Assembly (NCBI GenBank): GCA_963781785.1
Contig: CAWAHD010000002.1
Location: forward strand, 1 to 64,000
Length of the DNA: 64,000 nucleotides
Direction of reading: 5' to 3'
DNA from: CAWAHD01 sp963781785
GTDB lineage: Bacteria > Planctomycetota > Planctomycetia > Isosphaerales > Isosphaeraceae
Positions 40,001 to 48,637 of the stretch are shown piece by piece. A program made the position numbers and the translations under genes. The notes beneath the pieces are model-generated. The model saw nothing but the letters and a program-made list of their open reading frames with translations. It did not search any database and was not told where the DNA came from. Every line of letters starts with the position of its first letter. The stretch's first letter is position 1.

Positions 40001-43000
40001 GGCCGTCCCCGCGGCGAACGAGCCGGAAATCAACCAGCCCGTGCCGTTGACCGACAAGGACCCACCGCTGCTCGACTCGATCGAACCGGAGTCGGTTGAG
40101 TTCACGCCGTAGATCGCAATGGTTCGCCCGCCGTCGGCGGCGATGGTCCCCTGGTTCACCAGGGGAGTCTCGGTGCCTCCCCCGTTGTAGCCGATCGTGC
40201 CGCTCTCGCCGTCGATCGTGATGTTCGGGCCGATCGTGAGCGTGCCCGAGTCGCCGCCACTGCTGGCGGTGTTGATCTGGTTGCCGCCGTTGAAACCGAA
40301 GACGATCGCGCCCGAGCCGCCCAGGGTCTGGGCACCGACGAAGTTGAGGCTGGCGTAATCGCCGTTGTTGATGTTCGTTCCGAGGTAGATGGTGCCGTTC
40401 AAGGTCAAGCCGCCGGAGATGTTGGCGACGGGCACGCTGCTGCTCGAGTTGAGGTCGAACTCGCCGTCGATGGTCACCCCCGAGAGCGTCCCGCCGGAGC
40501 TGGTGCCGACCAGCGTGGCGCCGCCGGTCAGATCGATCGTGCCCCCGTCGATCGTGCCGCCCACGAGAGTGAACCCGCCCGTGCCGCTGAAGGAAGCACC
40601 GGACCCCAGGCTGATCGTCCCTAGCAGTTCGAAGACGGAGCCCGAGTTAACGACGAGGGAGCCGGTGTCGGTCCACGAGCCATACGGCAGCAACGTGCTG
40701 CTGTTCTCAGCCTCGAGAGTGCCGCTGTTGCTCCAGTCGGCGCCGTAGATCGAGATTGTTCCGCCGCCATCGGCGGCGATGGTCCCCTGGTTCACCAGGG
40801 GAGTCTCGGTGCCGCCCCCGTCGTAGCCGATCCAGCCGGTCTCGCCGTGGATCGTGATTCCCGAGCCAATCGTGAGCGTGCCCGAGTCGCCGCCACTACT
40901 GGCGGTGTTGATCTGGTTGCCGCCGTTGAAACCGAAAACGATGGAGCCCGAGCCGCCCACGGTCTGCGCACCAGGAAATTGAGCTCGGCGTAATAGCCGT
41001 TGTTGACGTTGGTTCCGAGGTAGATGGTGCCGTTCAGGGTCAAGCCGCCGGAGATGTTGGCGACGGGCACGCTGCTGCCTCGAGTTGAGGTCGAACTCGC
41101 CGTCGATGGTCACCCCCGAGAGCGTCCCGCCGGAGCTGGTGCCGACCAGCGTGGCGCCGCCGGTCAGATCAATTGTGCCCCCGTCGATCGTGCCGCCGGA
41201 GAGAGTGAGCGAGGCACTCAGCATCGCCGTCGTTCCGATCGCCAGGCTGCCGGCCGAGAACGTGATCGGATCCGAGCTCGTCAGGCTGTTGACGGCATCC
41301 GTCGCCGACGTGTTATGCGTGATGGGACTCGTCACGGCGATCGTGATGAAGACGTCGTCGCTCGCCGTCGGCACGGCGTCGGTCGACCAGTTGCTGGGCG
41401 TGTCCCAGTCACCACCATTGGGGTTGGCCCAGTAGACCGAGCTGCCACCGCTCACAACCGTGTCGGCCGAGAACTCGGACGTATTGCCGTTGGAATCGGT
41501 GGCCGTGGCGCTGACAATCTGGCCGACGGTCACCGGGCTGGGCGTTTGAAACGAGAAGGACGCGTTTCCGTTGTCGTCGGTCGTGACGAACTCATCCATC
41601 AGGAACGTCTGGCCCTGGCCGTAACCGGAGGGATCGGCGGCGGGATTGCTGAAGAACTCGACATCGAAGGTCGAGTCGGCTGCCCCGGAGAGCGTTCCGG
41701 TGATCGTCGTGGTTCCCCCGGAGGTCAGCACCGACGTCAACACCGGGAAGTCCTGAAAGAGATTCGGGCCAGTATGGCCGCTCGAGTCGTTGAGCACGAC
41801 TCCGCCAGTGCCCAGCTCGATTCCCAAAAGTGCGTTGGCGTAGATCGAGTTTCCGAGAATCGAGTCCCCGGTGCTGGGCTGATTGGTCACAGAGTCATAC
41901 CCGACCACAACGCCGTTGCCGGCATTGTAGGCGATGACGTTGCCCGCACCCGCTGCCGTGCCGCCGATGGCGTCATTGCCAGGCTCGGCCATGATCGATA
42001 CGCCGTCGCCTTGGTTTCCCAGCGGGCTGACACCGTCGTCCTCCGTGCCAATCAGATTTGCCTGGACGCGATTGCCACTGGTGGAGCGGTCGCTGAACAG
42101 GATCCCATCGCCGGCGTTGCCCGAAATCACGTTGCCGGCTCCGAGGGTACCGATCTGGTCGCCGATTGCACCGGAATCGAGCTCGACACCCACGGCGTTG
42201 GCGATCGCCACGGTGCCGGTCACGTCAGTCCCGATCAAATTCCCGGCGATCAAGTCAAAGGTCGCACCGAAGCCGGCGAGCTCCACACCGACGTTCGCGT
42301 TGCCGCTGATCACATTGCCGCTGCCGGAGGCCGTCCCACCGACAGTCATGTTGCCGGCGTCGCTTAACAGCACGCCGTCGTTTCCGTTAGCGATCGCACT
42401 GGTTCCGGCTGCGTTGGTGCCGATCAGGTTGCCCAGGACGACGTCGTCGCTGCCGCCCGTGATGTCGACGCCAGTACCCTGGTTGCCGGAGATCACGTTG
42501 CCCAATCCGGTGCCGGGAGTGGCCGCGACGCCGCCGATCGTGATGCCCGAGGCCGCACCGATTTTGACGCCGTCTCCGCCGTTGGCAACGGCCTGAGTCC
42601 CGGTGACATCCGTGCCGATGAAGTTCCCCGCCACGATGTCGAGGGTGCCGCCGGCGACGTAGATGCCCCCCAGAATGTTCCCCGAAATGACATTGCTGCC
42701 GGCCGCGCTTGAGCCCGTACGGCCGATCAAGTTATGACCCGAGCTGAACGCTGAGCCGGTACCGGAGTTGAGGGTCGCCGAAGTTGCGCCATCGATTTCC
42801 ACGCCGTAGCCATTGTTTCCCAGCGCCAGCTCGCCTGTCGTGTCGATGCCGATCAGGTTGCCGGCCACGATGTTACCCTCTTCGCCGGGGCCGTGGAGCT
42901 GGACCCCGTCGCCCGTGTTGCCCGAGATCAGGTTGCCTGCACCCGAGGCCGTGCCGCCGATCGTGTTATAAGAGGCTCCGTAGCCGATGAACACGCCGGC

Positions 43001-45562
43001 AGCACCGTTGGCCAGGGCAACGGTGCCGGTCACGTCGGCGCCGATCGTGTTCCCTTCGACAACGTTGCTCTCGGTGTAGTCGCCCTTGATTGAGACGCCG
43101 TCGCCCGAATTGCCGGAGATCACGTTGGCCGCGACCGCGGTGGATCCGCCGATCGTGTTGCTCGCTGCACCGGAATCAATGCGGACACCATCCGCTCCGT
43201 TTGCGATGGCAGACGTGCCGCTTGCGTCCGTGCCGATCTTGTTCCCCTCGACGACGTTGCCGGTTGCGCCTGCGCCGGTAATCCACACGCCCCAGTTGCC
43301 ATTGGCGGAGATGACGTTGCCGGCGCCCAAGGCCGTGCCGCCGATCGTCGCGTAAGATGCCGAGCCTGGCGGACTGTCCGAGAAACCGGCGCCGCTGCCG
43401 ACGAAGACGCCGCTGTAGCTGTTTCCCAGCGCCTGGCTTCCCGTCTCGTCGACACCGATGTAGTTCCCCTCGACCACGTCGCCGACGGCCAGTCCGCCAT
43501 AGATCGCGATGCCGCCCTGGTCGTTGCCGGAGACGACATTTCGCGTAGCGGCGGTTGTTCCGCCCACGAGATTGTCGGGCGCCTGATCGATAAGCACGCC
43601 CCAGGTTCCGTTGGGGAGAGCGACGGTGCCTGAGCCATCGGTACCGATCTGGTTGTCGGCGACCACGTTGTTTGAAGTCGTCGATCCGGTGATAAGGACC
43701 CCGGCACCATCGTTGCCGGAGATGATGTTACCTGCGGGGTAGGCTCCGCCGATCGTGTTGTCGCTCGCGCCCGAGTCGATCTGGACGCCATTTTCAGCGT
43801 TGCCCAGGGCGACCGTGCGACCGAGATCGGTGCCGATCTCGTTCCCCTCGACCACGTTTCCGCTGACGCCGAGGCCGGTGATCCAGACGCCGAAGTTTCC
43901 GTTGGCCGAGATGACGTTGCCGGCGCCGGCCGCCGTGCCGCCGATCGTGGCATCGGTGGCGCCGTCGCCCGTGTTCCCCCAGTCGCCGACGTAGACCCCG
44001 CTGTAGGGGTTACCCAGGGCGTGCATACCAGAGATGTCGGTGCCGATCCTGTTCCCTTCGACCACATCGCCCACGGCATTGATACCGTAAATCGCGACTC
44101 CGCCCTGGTCGTTGCCGGAGATCACGTTGCCCGATCCAGGGGTCGTGCCGCCGACCGTGATGTTTGGTCCCGCATCGCCCAGAAACACGCCCCAGCCGAT
44201 ATTGGGGATCGCGGCCGTCCCTGCCGCGTTGGTACCGATCATGTTTCCCGCGATCAAGTTGTTCTCGGTCTGGGCCCCGTTTTCGTTGATTCCGCCGCTG
44301 TTGCCGGAGATGACATTGCCGGACCCGGCGGTGGTCCCGCCGATCGTGACGCCCGAAGCTCCGGCGTCGACATCGATGCCGTCGCCATTGTTATGCACGG
44401 CCTGGGTGCCGCTGGCGTTGGTGCCGATCAAGTTGGCCGCGACCAGGTCCACGATCCCGCCGGCCAAGTAGATGCCGGCGCCCGCATTGCCTGATATCAC
44501 GTTGCCCCAGGCGGCACTCGTCCCGCCGATCACGTTCTCTCCCGCGCTCGACAGGCTCGCACCCGAGGTCGACCCGCCGGATTGCGATGTCCTCCCTTCG
44601 GCAAAGATGCCGTCGGAGCCATTCCCGAGCGCGACGGTCCCGGTGATGTCGGTACCGATAAAATTGCCGGCGATCACGTTCTTGGTCGTGGCACCGCCAA
44701 TCAGTTCGATGCCATCCAGCGCATTGCCCGAGATCACGTTGCGGGCGGCGGCCGATGTGCCGCCGATCGTGTTGCTCGATGCGGCGGTGAAAAGATCCAC
44801 GCCGGAACCGCCGTTGGCAAGGGCCGCCGTGCCGGTCGCGTCGGTGCCGATCAGGTTGCCCTGGACAACGTTGCCCGTCGTGCCACTCCCCCCGATGTCA
44901 ACGCCGTCCGCCGCGTTGCCCGAAATCAGGTTGCCGGCGCCTGCGGCGGCGCCGCCGATGGTGTTGTTGGACGCGCCCTGCTGGATTTCAATGCCGCTAT
45001 TGCCGTTGGCCAGCGCGAACGTGCCGGTGGCATCGGTGCCGACATAGCACGACGTGACGATGTTGTTGTTGCTCGAGATATCAATCCCGTCGCTCGTGAA
45101 TCCGCTCACGACGACACCGCGTACCTGGCTGAAGCTGGAGCCCGCCGCCAGTACCAGGCCGCTCGTGCCGCTGCCTGCGCCTGTGCCATCGAGCTCGATC
45201 AGCGGCGTCCCGTTCCAACCGTGCTGCGACGTACCGTCAATCAATACCGGCTCGGTGATCGCCGGCAGCGGCGACGCGAGACCGATCGTCTGGACGCTGC
45301 TGCCGGGGATGTCGAAGTCGATGACGTTCGACCCCCCAGCGGCGTTGGACTGGTCGATCGCGTCCCGCAGCGAGCCCGCGCCCGAGTCGTTCGCATTCAT
45401 GACCGTGTACGTCGTGGGCATCATCCGCCGTTCCAGGCCCTGAAAGTCCGGCAGGAATTGCGCCGGCTTCTTCCGCTTGGCCGCGGCCTTACGCCGGCTC
45501 ATCTTCCGGCCGTGATGCTGGTGATAGCGGCCGCTGGCGCCCGACTCATCAGGTGTCGACAT
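36482..45562 (-). CDS. Giant protein segment 1: export region, beta-helix, autotransporter-like repeats
   Basis: About 3,020 residues. The basic N-terminus (MSRRKAAAKRKK) and LERRMMPTTYTVMNANDSG resemble planctomycete extracellular proteins. Residues to about 1,330 are parallel beta-helix repeats with the recurring pattern NVISGN..GV.I.G..T..N.V.GN.IGTDATGT. Next comes a linker WANPNGGDWDTPSNWS, then five strand-rich modules starting GGTIDGGTIDLTGGATLVG, then a related family starting DGVTVDGNIDLT. A second WINPSGGDWDTPSNWS linker repeats the first. Near 41078/40975 two opposite indels scramble about 35 residues. The frame is lost at about 36577, where homologous repeats continue in the next segment. 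Likely an extracellular adhesin or scaffold part. Confidence 0.8.
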   Translation of the reverse strand: MSTPDESGASGRYHQHHGRKMSRRKAAAKRKKPAQFLPDFQGLERRMMPTTYTVMNANDSGAGSLRDAIDQSNAAGGSNVIDFDIPGSSVQTIGLASPLPAITEPVLIDGTSQHGWNGTPLIELDGTGAGSGTSGLVLAAGSSFSQVRGVVVSGFTSDGIDISSNNNIVTSCYVGTDATGTFALANGNSGIEIQQGASNNTIGGAAAGAGNLISGNAADGVDIGGSGTTGNVVQGNLIGTDATGTAALANGGSGVDLFTAASSNTIGGTSAAARNVISGNALDGIELIGGATTKNVIAGNFIGTDITGTVALGNGSDGIFAEGRTSQSGGSTSGASLSSAGENVIGGTSAAWGNVISGNAGAGIYLAGGIVDLVAANLIGTNASGTQAVHNNGDGIDVDAGASGVTIGGTTAGSGNVISGNSGGINENGAQTENNLIAGNMIGTNAAGTAAIPNIGWGVFLGDAGPNITVGGTTPGSGNVISGNDQGGVAIYGINAVGDVVEGNRIGTDISGMHALGNPYSGVYVGDWGNTGDGATDATIGGTAAGAGNVISANGNFGVWITGLGVSGNVVEGNEIGTDLGRTVALGNAENGVQIDSGASDNTIGGAYPAGNIISGNDGAGVLITGSTTSNNVVADNQIGTDGSGTVALPNGTWGVLIDQAPDNLVGGTTAATRNVVSGNDQGGIAIYGGLAVGDVVEGNYIGVDETGSQALGNSYSGVFVGSGAGFSDSPPGSASYATIGGTALGAGNVISANGNWGVWITGAGATGNVVEGNKIGTDASGTSAIANGADGVRIDSGAASNTIGGSTAVAANVISGNSGDGVSIKGDYTESNVVEGNTIGADVTGTVALANGAAGVFIGYGASYNTIGGTASGAGNLISGNTGDGVQLHGPGEEGNIVAGNLIGIDTTGELALGNNGYGVEIDGATSATLNSGTGSAFSSGHNLIGRTGSSAAGSNVISGNILGGIYVAGGTLDIVAGNFIGTDVTGTQAVANGGDGVKIGAASGITIGGVAATPGTGLGNVISGNQGTGVDITGGSDDVVLGNLIGTNAAGTSAIANGNDGVLLSDAGNMTVGGTASGSGNVISGNANVGVELAGFGATFDLIAGNLIGTDVTGTVAIANAVGVELDSGAIGDQIGTLGAGNVISGNAGDGILFSDRSTSGNRVQANLIGTEDDGVSPLGNQGDGVSIMAEPGNDAIGGTAAGAGNVIAYNAGNGVVVGYDSVTNQPSTGDSILGNSIYANALLGIELGTGGVVLNDSSGHTGPNLFQDFPVLTSVLTSGGTTTITGTLSGAADSTFDVEFFSNPAADPSGYGQGQTFLMDEFVTTDDNGNASFSFQTPSPVTVGQIVSATATDSNGNTSEFSADTVVSGGSSVYWANPNGGDWDTPSNWSTDAVPTASDDVFITIAVTSPITHNTSATDAVNSLTSSDPITFSAGSLAIGTTAMLSASLTLSGGTIDGGTIDLTGGATLVGTSSGGTLSGVTIDGEFDLNSRQQRARRQHLRRLDPERHHLPRNQRQQRLLRRAQFPGAQTVGGSGSIVFGFNGGNQINTASSGGDSGTLTIGSGITIHGETGWIGYDGGGTETPLVNQGTIAADGGGTISIYGADWSNSGTLEAENSSTLLPYGSWTDTGSLVVNSGSVFELLGTISLGSGASFSGTGGFTLVGGTIDGGTIDLTGGATLVGTSSGGTLSGVTIDGEFDLNSSSSVPVANISGGLTLNGTIYLGTNINNGDYASLNFVGAQTLGGSGAIVFGFNGGNQINTASSGGDSGTLTIGPNITIDGESGTIGYNGGGTETPLVNQGTIAADGGRTIAIYGVNSTDSGSIESSSGGSLSVNGTGWLISGSFAAGTASSIALNGTYVLNSSPSFSGAGSFVLTGTINTAGLTLNVAGSGLTFALAGGTIDGGTIDLTGGATLVGTSSGGTLSGVTVDGEFDLNSSTSVPVVNISGGLTLNGTIDLGTNINNGDYASLNFVGAQTLGGSGSIVFGFNGGNQINTASSGGDSGTLTIGPNITIDGESGTIGYNGGGTETPLVNQGTIAADGRGTISIYGAVWSNSGTLEAENSSTLLPYGSWNNTGSLVVNSGSVFELLGTISLGSGSSFSGTGGFTLLGGTIDGGTIDLTGGATLVGTSSGGTLSGVTLDGEFDVNSSSSVPVVNISGGLTLNGTIYLGTNINNGYYASLNFVGAQTLGGSGAIVFGFNGGNQINTASSGGDSGTLTIGPNITIDGESGTIGYNGGGTETPLVNQGTIAADGGRTIAIYGVNSTDSGSIESSSGGSLSVNGTGWSISGSFAAGTASSIALNGTYVLNSSPSFSGAGSFVLTGTINTAGLTLNVAGSGLTFALAGGTIDGGTIDLTGGATLVGTSSGGTLSGVTLDGEFDVNSSSSVPVVNISGGLTLNGTIDLGTNINNGYYASLNFVGAQTLGGSGSIVFGFNGGNQINTASSGGDSGTLTIGSGITIHGENGRIGYDGGGAGTPLVNQGTIAADSGGTIAIYGATMTSSGTLAASNSGTLDLATSPTNLSSGTLTGGTWSVGASSTLEIAGGTITTSAATIILGGTGASFSALSALDVIASTGSLELSGGASFTTVGNLDNAGTIDLAPGTLTVTGAYTQESSGAFQAGIGGATAGSQFGQLKVTGSASLGGALITSVINGYSPALSDSYQIMTFGAITGTFATESGLNISGGLAFVPTFGAGSLSLVVGQSTSVSWINPSGGDWDTPSNWSSGTVPNSNDDVTISIAVSNPITHNTSASDAVHSLTSSDPITLGAGSLAIGTTADLSASITLSGGTINGGTIDLTSGATLVATGSGGTLDGVTVDGNIDLTAVGANLTITDGLTLDGTAAVGAPSGNAYGYLNFAGTQTLSGTGTVVFGQSIYNTLLVSEAATTLTIGPVITVRGQTGTIGYNSGLTSTPTNVSVVNQGTIQADVAAGTITIDGTGDQNEGELNALNGTTLSIDGTVTNTGTVSVDSTSVLSLSGTLTGGTIAPLTVRRFTAAHWTVSRSTGTSPYPNTTALPCKMV
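38100..41250 (-). repeat. Alternating A-B-A-B module repeat, 1,341-bp higher-order unit
   Basis: The marker GCCGGAGCTGGTGC starts at 38447, 39152, 39788, 40493 and 41129. The spacings are 705, 636, 705 and 636 bases: two module types alternating, so the true unit is 1,341 bases (447 residues). One inter-module block contains LEAENSSTLLPYGSW, the other SIESSSGGSLSVNGTGW. Copies are nearly identical. Confidence 0.9.
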
Positions 45563-45956
45563 CGCACAACCCTCTTTTGCGAACCGAAGAGGCCAGATCA
45601 GGTGAAGTCTTAACAAGGCTGCGGACGGTTCACTCAGGGGACCGTCCCTTTTTCACGCTCGCTGCTCGATGTTGCTGGGGCCTGACCTCGCCCCGCTCTT
45701 TGAAGACGGATCCATCTCAACGAAATCGCGCTCGGCTCTGCGCCTTGTCGTTCTGCGCTCATCGCTCATCGAACGCACCATTTTGATCAGCCGCTCCGTT
45801 GCTGCGATCTCGGCGGTTCTGCTCGCTCCGTAGGCTCTTTGTGAGCAACCGATCGTGTGCCGGCCTATCCCCCTCGTCGGGACGCCGCTCTCGGCTTTCG
45901 ACGCTCCGCGCAGAGCGTCATAACGTCCGTCACATGGGCAGACGACCTGGGGGATT

Positions 45957-45984
45957 AGTATAAATCCCCATCCTCACGTGTCAC
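45957..45984 (-). promoter_or_regulatory. Candidate promoter for the giant operon
   Basis: On the minus strand GTGACA, 16 nt, TATACT. The -10 lies in the loop of a perfect inverted repeat GGGGATT-AGTATA-AATCCCC (45950-45969), which could be an operator. It is about 395 bases upstream of the giant gene start. Pattern match only. Confidence 0.35.
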
Positions 45985-46384
45985 TACTCAGCCCCGGAGA
46001 AAACCGAACTTTTTTCGACGGATGAGGTTTTTTTTCACCCGCGCCATTTGTTAAACTTTTGATGAATTGTTTCTGGCTCCCTCTGCCGAACAGGCGGTCC
46101 GCTTTCAAACATCCATCTCCTCCGAGTTTTCGGTGCGCTGCCCTCTGGAGTCTTGATCCGAATCGCGGCACGGTACGATCCGCATCATGCACGAGCGCAC
46201 TTAACATCAATGCGCGCATCATCCCATCAATGCATTTGGCGTTGCTTTGCGCTAGTTGGGAGCGCTGTGCACTTCCCAGTGGGGATCGTACCGGGCGGCT
46301 GGTTACTGCCACGCAAGCTCACCTAACCGCGCGACGAGGGCCGCGTGAGCACGCGTGCGTCCCCGCTCGCCAGCACCGCTACCC

Positions 46385-46434
46385 GACGGGCAAGATGCCC
46401 GTCCCACGCTCGACAGTGACGGGCAGGATGCCCG
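46385..46434 (-). terminator. Tandem hairpins after the glycosyltransferase-like gene
   Basis: Two near-identical hairpins: GACGGGCA-AGA-TGCCCGTC (46385-46403) and ACGGGCA-GGA-TGCCCGG (46419-46434). They lie just beyond the 3' end of the minus-strand gene at 46443. No T tract follows, so they may be REP-like repeats rather than classical terminators. Confidence 0.4.
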
Positions 46435-46442
46435 GCCCCCTC

Positions 46443-47330
46443 TCAAGGCGGCGGTGGCGCGACGTCACGCCGGCGGCGCAGCTCGCCCAGGAAGCTGGTT
46501 CCGAAATGCTGGATTTCGAGGAAGCTGGCGCTCGGTGCGGCCGCCTTGTAGACGCGGAACGCCCGCATCACGCCCAGCGTCGCGGCGCTCTCCAACGGAC
46601 CGATGAAGCTGGTGTCGCGGTCCAGGAAGTGCGGCTCTTTTGCCCATGACTCCATCTGGCGCCGATTGAGGAAGAAGCAGCCCGCGTGCGGGTTCTTCGC
46701 CCTCTCGAAGTTGACGGTCGTTCCCAGCAAGCTCCCGGTCGCGGCCGGGGCAACGGCTACGTCCTGAAACGAAGCCGTGACGTCGGCACGAAGGTCGCCG
46801 TCGATGTAGGCTTTGTGCACGAGCCCGAGTGGACCAACCTCGTACCGGTTGGGCTGAAGCAACACGCCGTCGCCGAGCTGCGCCGTGAACCAGCCGAGCT
46901 TGACGAACAGCCAGGGGTCGCGCGAGATCAGGTCGTCTTCGAGATAAGCGTAGTAATCGTAGTCGCCGAGCCGGTCCCGGAGGACCGCGTGGCATTCGAA
47001 GCCGAGCAGGGGAGGGCGGGCACTCGTCGGATTGTGCTCAAATGAGCCGGCGGGTAAGCTCAACGTGTCGAGCACATGGTCGTTGCCGGTGGTGCACACG
47101 ACGACGTCGACCTGGGAGGCGATCCGCTCGTTGGCCCGCAAAGCAACGCGGGTGGCCTGATCAATCACGTACTGGGCGGGCCCGTAAAGCTGGTGCAATG
47201 AGCCGATGCATGCCGAAAGAGCCGTCGTCCGCGCGCCCGAGTTCGGTCGGACCGAGCCGTGCACGCCGATTTCGGGCGGCGACGCGCTGGCTGCTCGGTA
47301 ATAATGGGGAATCACCGCGACGATTCGCAT
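46443..47330 (-). CDS. Glycosyltransferase-like protein (GT-A-type acidic motif)
   Basis: A 295-residue soluble protein beginning MRIVAVIPHYYRAAS, a strand typical of a nucleotide-binding Rossmann start. It contains VDVVVCTTGNDHVLDTL and YDYYAYLEDDLISRDP; the LEDD resembles the metal-binding acidic motif of GT-A glycosyltransferases. Later text (GLVHKAYIDGD, NPHAGCFFLNRRQMESW, HFLDRDTSFIGPLESAAT) is consistent with an acceptor-side region. I do not recognise a precise family. Transcribed divergently from the GT4 gene at 47430 with about 100 bases between the starts, so the two probably share a regulatory region and pathway. Confidence 0.6.
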   Translation of the reverse strand: MRIVAVIPHYYRAASASPPEIGVHGSVRPNSGARTTALSACIGSLHQLYGPAQYVIDQATRVALRANERIASQVDVVVCTTGNDHVLDTLSLPAGSFEHNPTSARPPLLGFECHAVLRDRLGDYDYYAYLEDDLISRDPWLFVKLGWFTAQLGDGVLLQPNRYEVGPLGLVHKAYIDGDLRADVTASFQDVAVAPAATGSLLGTTVNFERAKNPHAGCFFLNRRQMESWAKEPHFLDRDTSFIGPLESAATLGVMRAFRVYKAAAPSASFLEIQHFGTSFLGELRRRRDVAPPPP

Positions 47331-47429
47331 GGAAAGCAGCCCTGTTCACTCTCGAGAGAGACACCTATTCCGTTCTACCTGGAATGTTGCCGCGGTGGAA
47401 TCGCGGCGATTGCGAGGTTGAGCACCCTT

Positions 47430-48632
47430 ATGCACATCTTGTTCGTGCACCAGAATTTCCCGGCGCAATTCGGGCACATCGCCCGGCACTTGATCCGCGG
47501 CCGCGGCTGGCGCTGTTCGTTCGTCTCGAAGACGCCCCCGGGCGAACAGGGAGGCATCCGGAAAATCGAGTACACCACCAGGGGTGGGGCTCGGGAGTCG
47601 ACCCACTATTGCAGCCGGACCTTCGAGAATGCCACCTGGCATGCCCACGGGGTATATGAGGCCTGCAAGGCCCAGCCCGACCTGCGGCCCGACCTGATCG
47701 TCGGCCACAGCGGATTCGGGTCGACGCTGTTCTTGCCCGAACTGTATCCCGGCGTGCCCGTCATCAATTATTTCGAGTTTTTTTATCATCCGCACCAGTC
47801 GGACATGGACTTCCGCCCCGATTTCCCTCCCGCCGAGATCGATTACCTGCGAGCCCGATCGCGCAATGCCATGCTCCTTTTGGACCTGGAGAACTGCCGG
47901 CGAGGCTACAGCCCGACACGCTTTCAGCAGCAGCTCTTTCCCGAAGCCTACCGGGGCAAGATCGACGTCATCTTCGACGGGATCGAGACCGATCTGTTCC
48001 GCCGCGCCAGCGGTCTACCGCGCCGGATCGCCGAGAAGTCGATCCCGCCGTCCACGCGGATCGTCACCTACGTGAGCCGCGGGTTCGAGGCCATGCGCGG
48101 GTTCGACATCTTCATGAAGGTTGCCAAGCGCGTGCTGGAGCAGTTTGCCGATGTCATCTTCGTGGTCGTGGGCAGCGACCGCATCTGCTACGGCGGCGAC
48201 GAAAAGCACATCCAGCACAAGACGTTTTTTGAGCATGTGATGGCGCAGACTGAGTACGATCTGAGCCGCTTTATCTTCACGGGTCTCTTGCCAGTGTCGA
48301 AGCTCGTCGAGGTGCTCAGCCTGTCTGACCTGCACGTCTACTTGACGGTCCCGTTCGTGCTCTCCTGGTCGCTGATGGATGCCCTGTCCTGCGGATGCAC
48401 GGTCCTGGCGTCTGACACTCTGCCGGTGCGCGAGATGATCGATGACGAGCAGAACGGGCGGCTTTGCGGCTTCTTTGACGTCGAGGGGCTCGCGGCGCGG
48501 GCGGTCGAGGTGCTGCGCGACCCCGGGTCATTTGCCCACCTCGGCCGCACGGCCGCAGCAAAGATCCGCCAAGACTACGCAATCGATGTGACGCTCCCCC
48601 GCCTCGCCCGCCTCTTCGAGGAGGCGGTTTGA
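47430..48632 (+). CDS. GT4-family glycosyltransferase
   Basis: A 400-residue GT-B enzyme starting MHILFVHQNFPAQFGHIARH, the hallmark of the glycosyl transferase 4 subgroup with a dedicated N-terminal domain. Further text includes PDLIVGHSGFGSTLFLPEL, INYFEFFYHPHQSD and the C-domain IVTYVSRGFEAMRGFDIFM, VVVGSDRICYGG and SCGCTVLASDTLPVREMIDD. A longer reading from 47259 has no family-like N-terminus and would overlap the divergent gene, so 47430 is preferred. Likely transfers a sugar from an NDP donor in surface polysaccharide or glycoprotein synthesis. Its stop is 5 bases from the stop of the convergent GH13 gene. Confidence 0.88.
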   Translation: MHILFVHQNFPAQFGHIARHLIRGRGWRCSFVSKTPPGEQGGIRKIEYTTRGGARESTHYCSRTFENATWHAHGVYEACKAQPDLRPDLIVGHSGFGSTLFLPELYPGVPVINYFEFFYHPHQSDMDFRPDFPPAEIDYLRARSRNAMLLLDLENCRRGYSPTRFQQQLFPEAYRGKIDVIFDGIETDLFRRASGLPRRIAEKSIPPSTRIVTYVSRGFEAMRGFDIFMKVAKRVLEQFADVIFVVVGSDRICYGGDEKHIQHKTFFEHVMAQTEYDLSRFIFTGLLPVSKLVEVLSLSDLHVYLTVPFVLSWSLMDALSCGCTVLASDTLPVREMIDDEQNGRLCGFFDVEGLAARAVEVLRDPGSFAHLGRTAAAKIRQDYAIDVTLPRLARLFEEAV

Positions 48633-48637
48633 GCGAC

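Larger units (their letters stand above)
8997..45562 (-). other. Reconstructed giant gene: about 12,200-residue multidomain surface or secreted protein
   Basis: Joined reading from ATG 45562 to TAA 8997-8999. The ATG has a GAGGG ribosome site 7 nt upstream; a longer reading could start at 45616. Breaks are inferred near 36577, 30177, 23945, 20402, 20150 and 17010, plus two self-compensating pairs (41078/40975 and 19072/18800). At 17010, 30177, 36577 and 20150 comparison with neighbouring repeats shows one missing G in a GG or GGG run. No in-frame stop separates modules, and repeat families continue straight across the breaks. N-terminal KKPAQFLPDFQGLERRMMP is the planctomycete extracellular-protein type of start (LEDRxLLS-like). 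Domain order: beta-helix, strand repeats, beta-helix, PKD, FG-GAP, PKD, RTX, metzincin, PPC, PKD, Ig/MBG, S53 peptidase, hydrophobic-basic tail. Confidence 0.7.
45617..46442. other. Long intergenic region upstream of the giant gene
   Basis: About 830 bases with no convincing gene. It holds the candidate promoter/operator at 45950-45984, a T-rich patch near 46010-46060, and two hairpins near its right end. Short frames present have no family character. Confidence 0.55.

Noticed and set aside
34500..41250. Possible diversity-generating retroelement variable repeats
   Set aside because: No reverse transcriptase, no template repeat and no adenine-biased substitutions; copies differ as ordinary duplicates.
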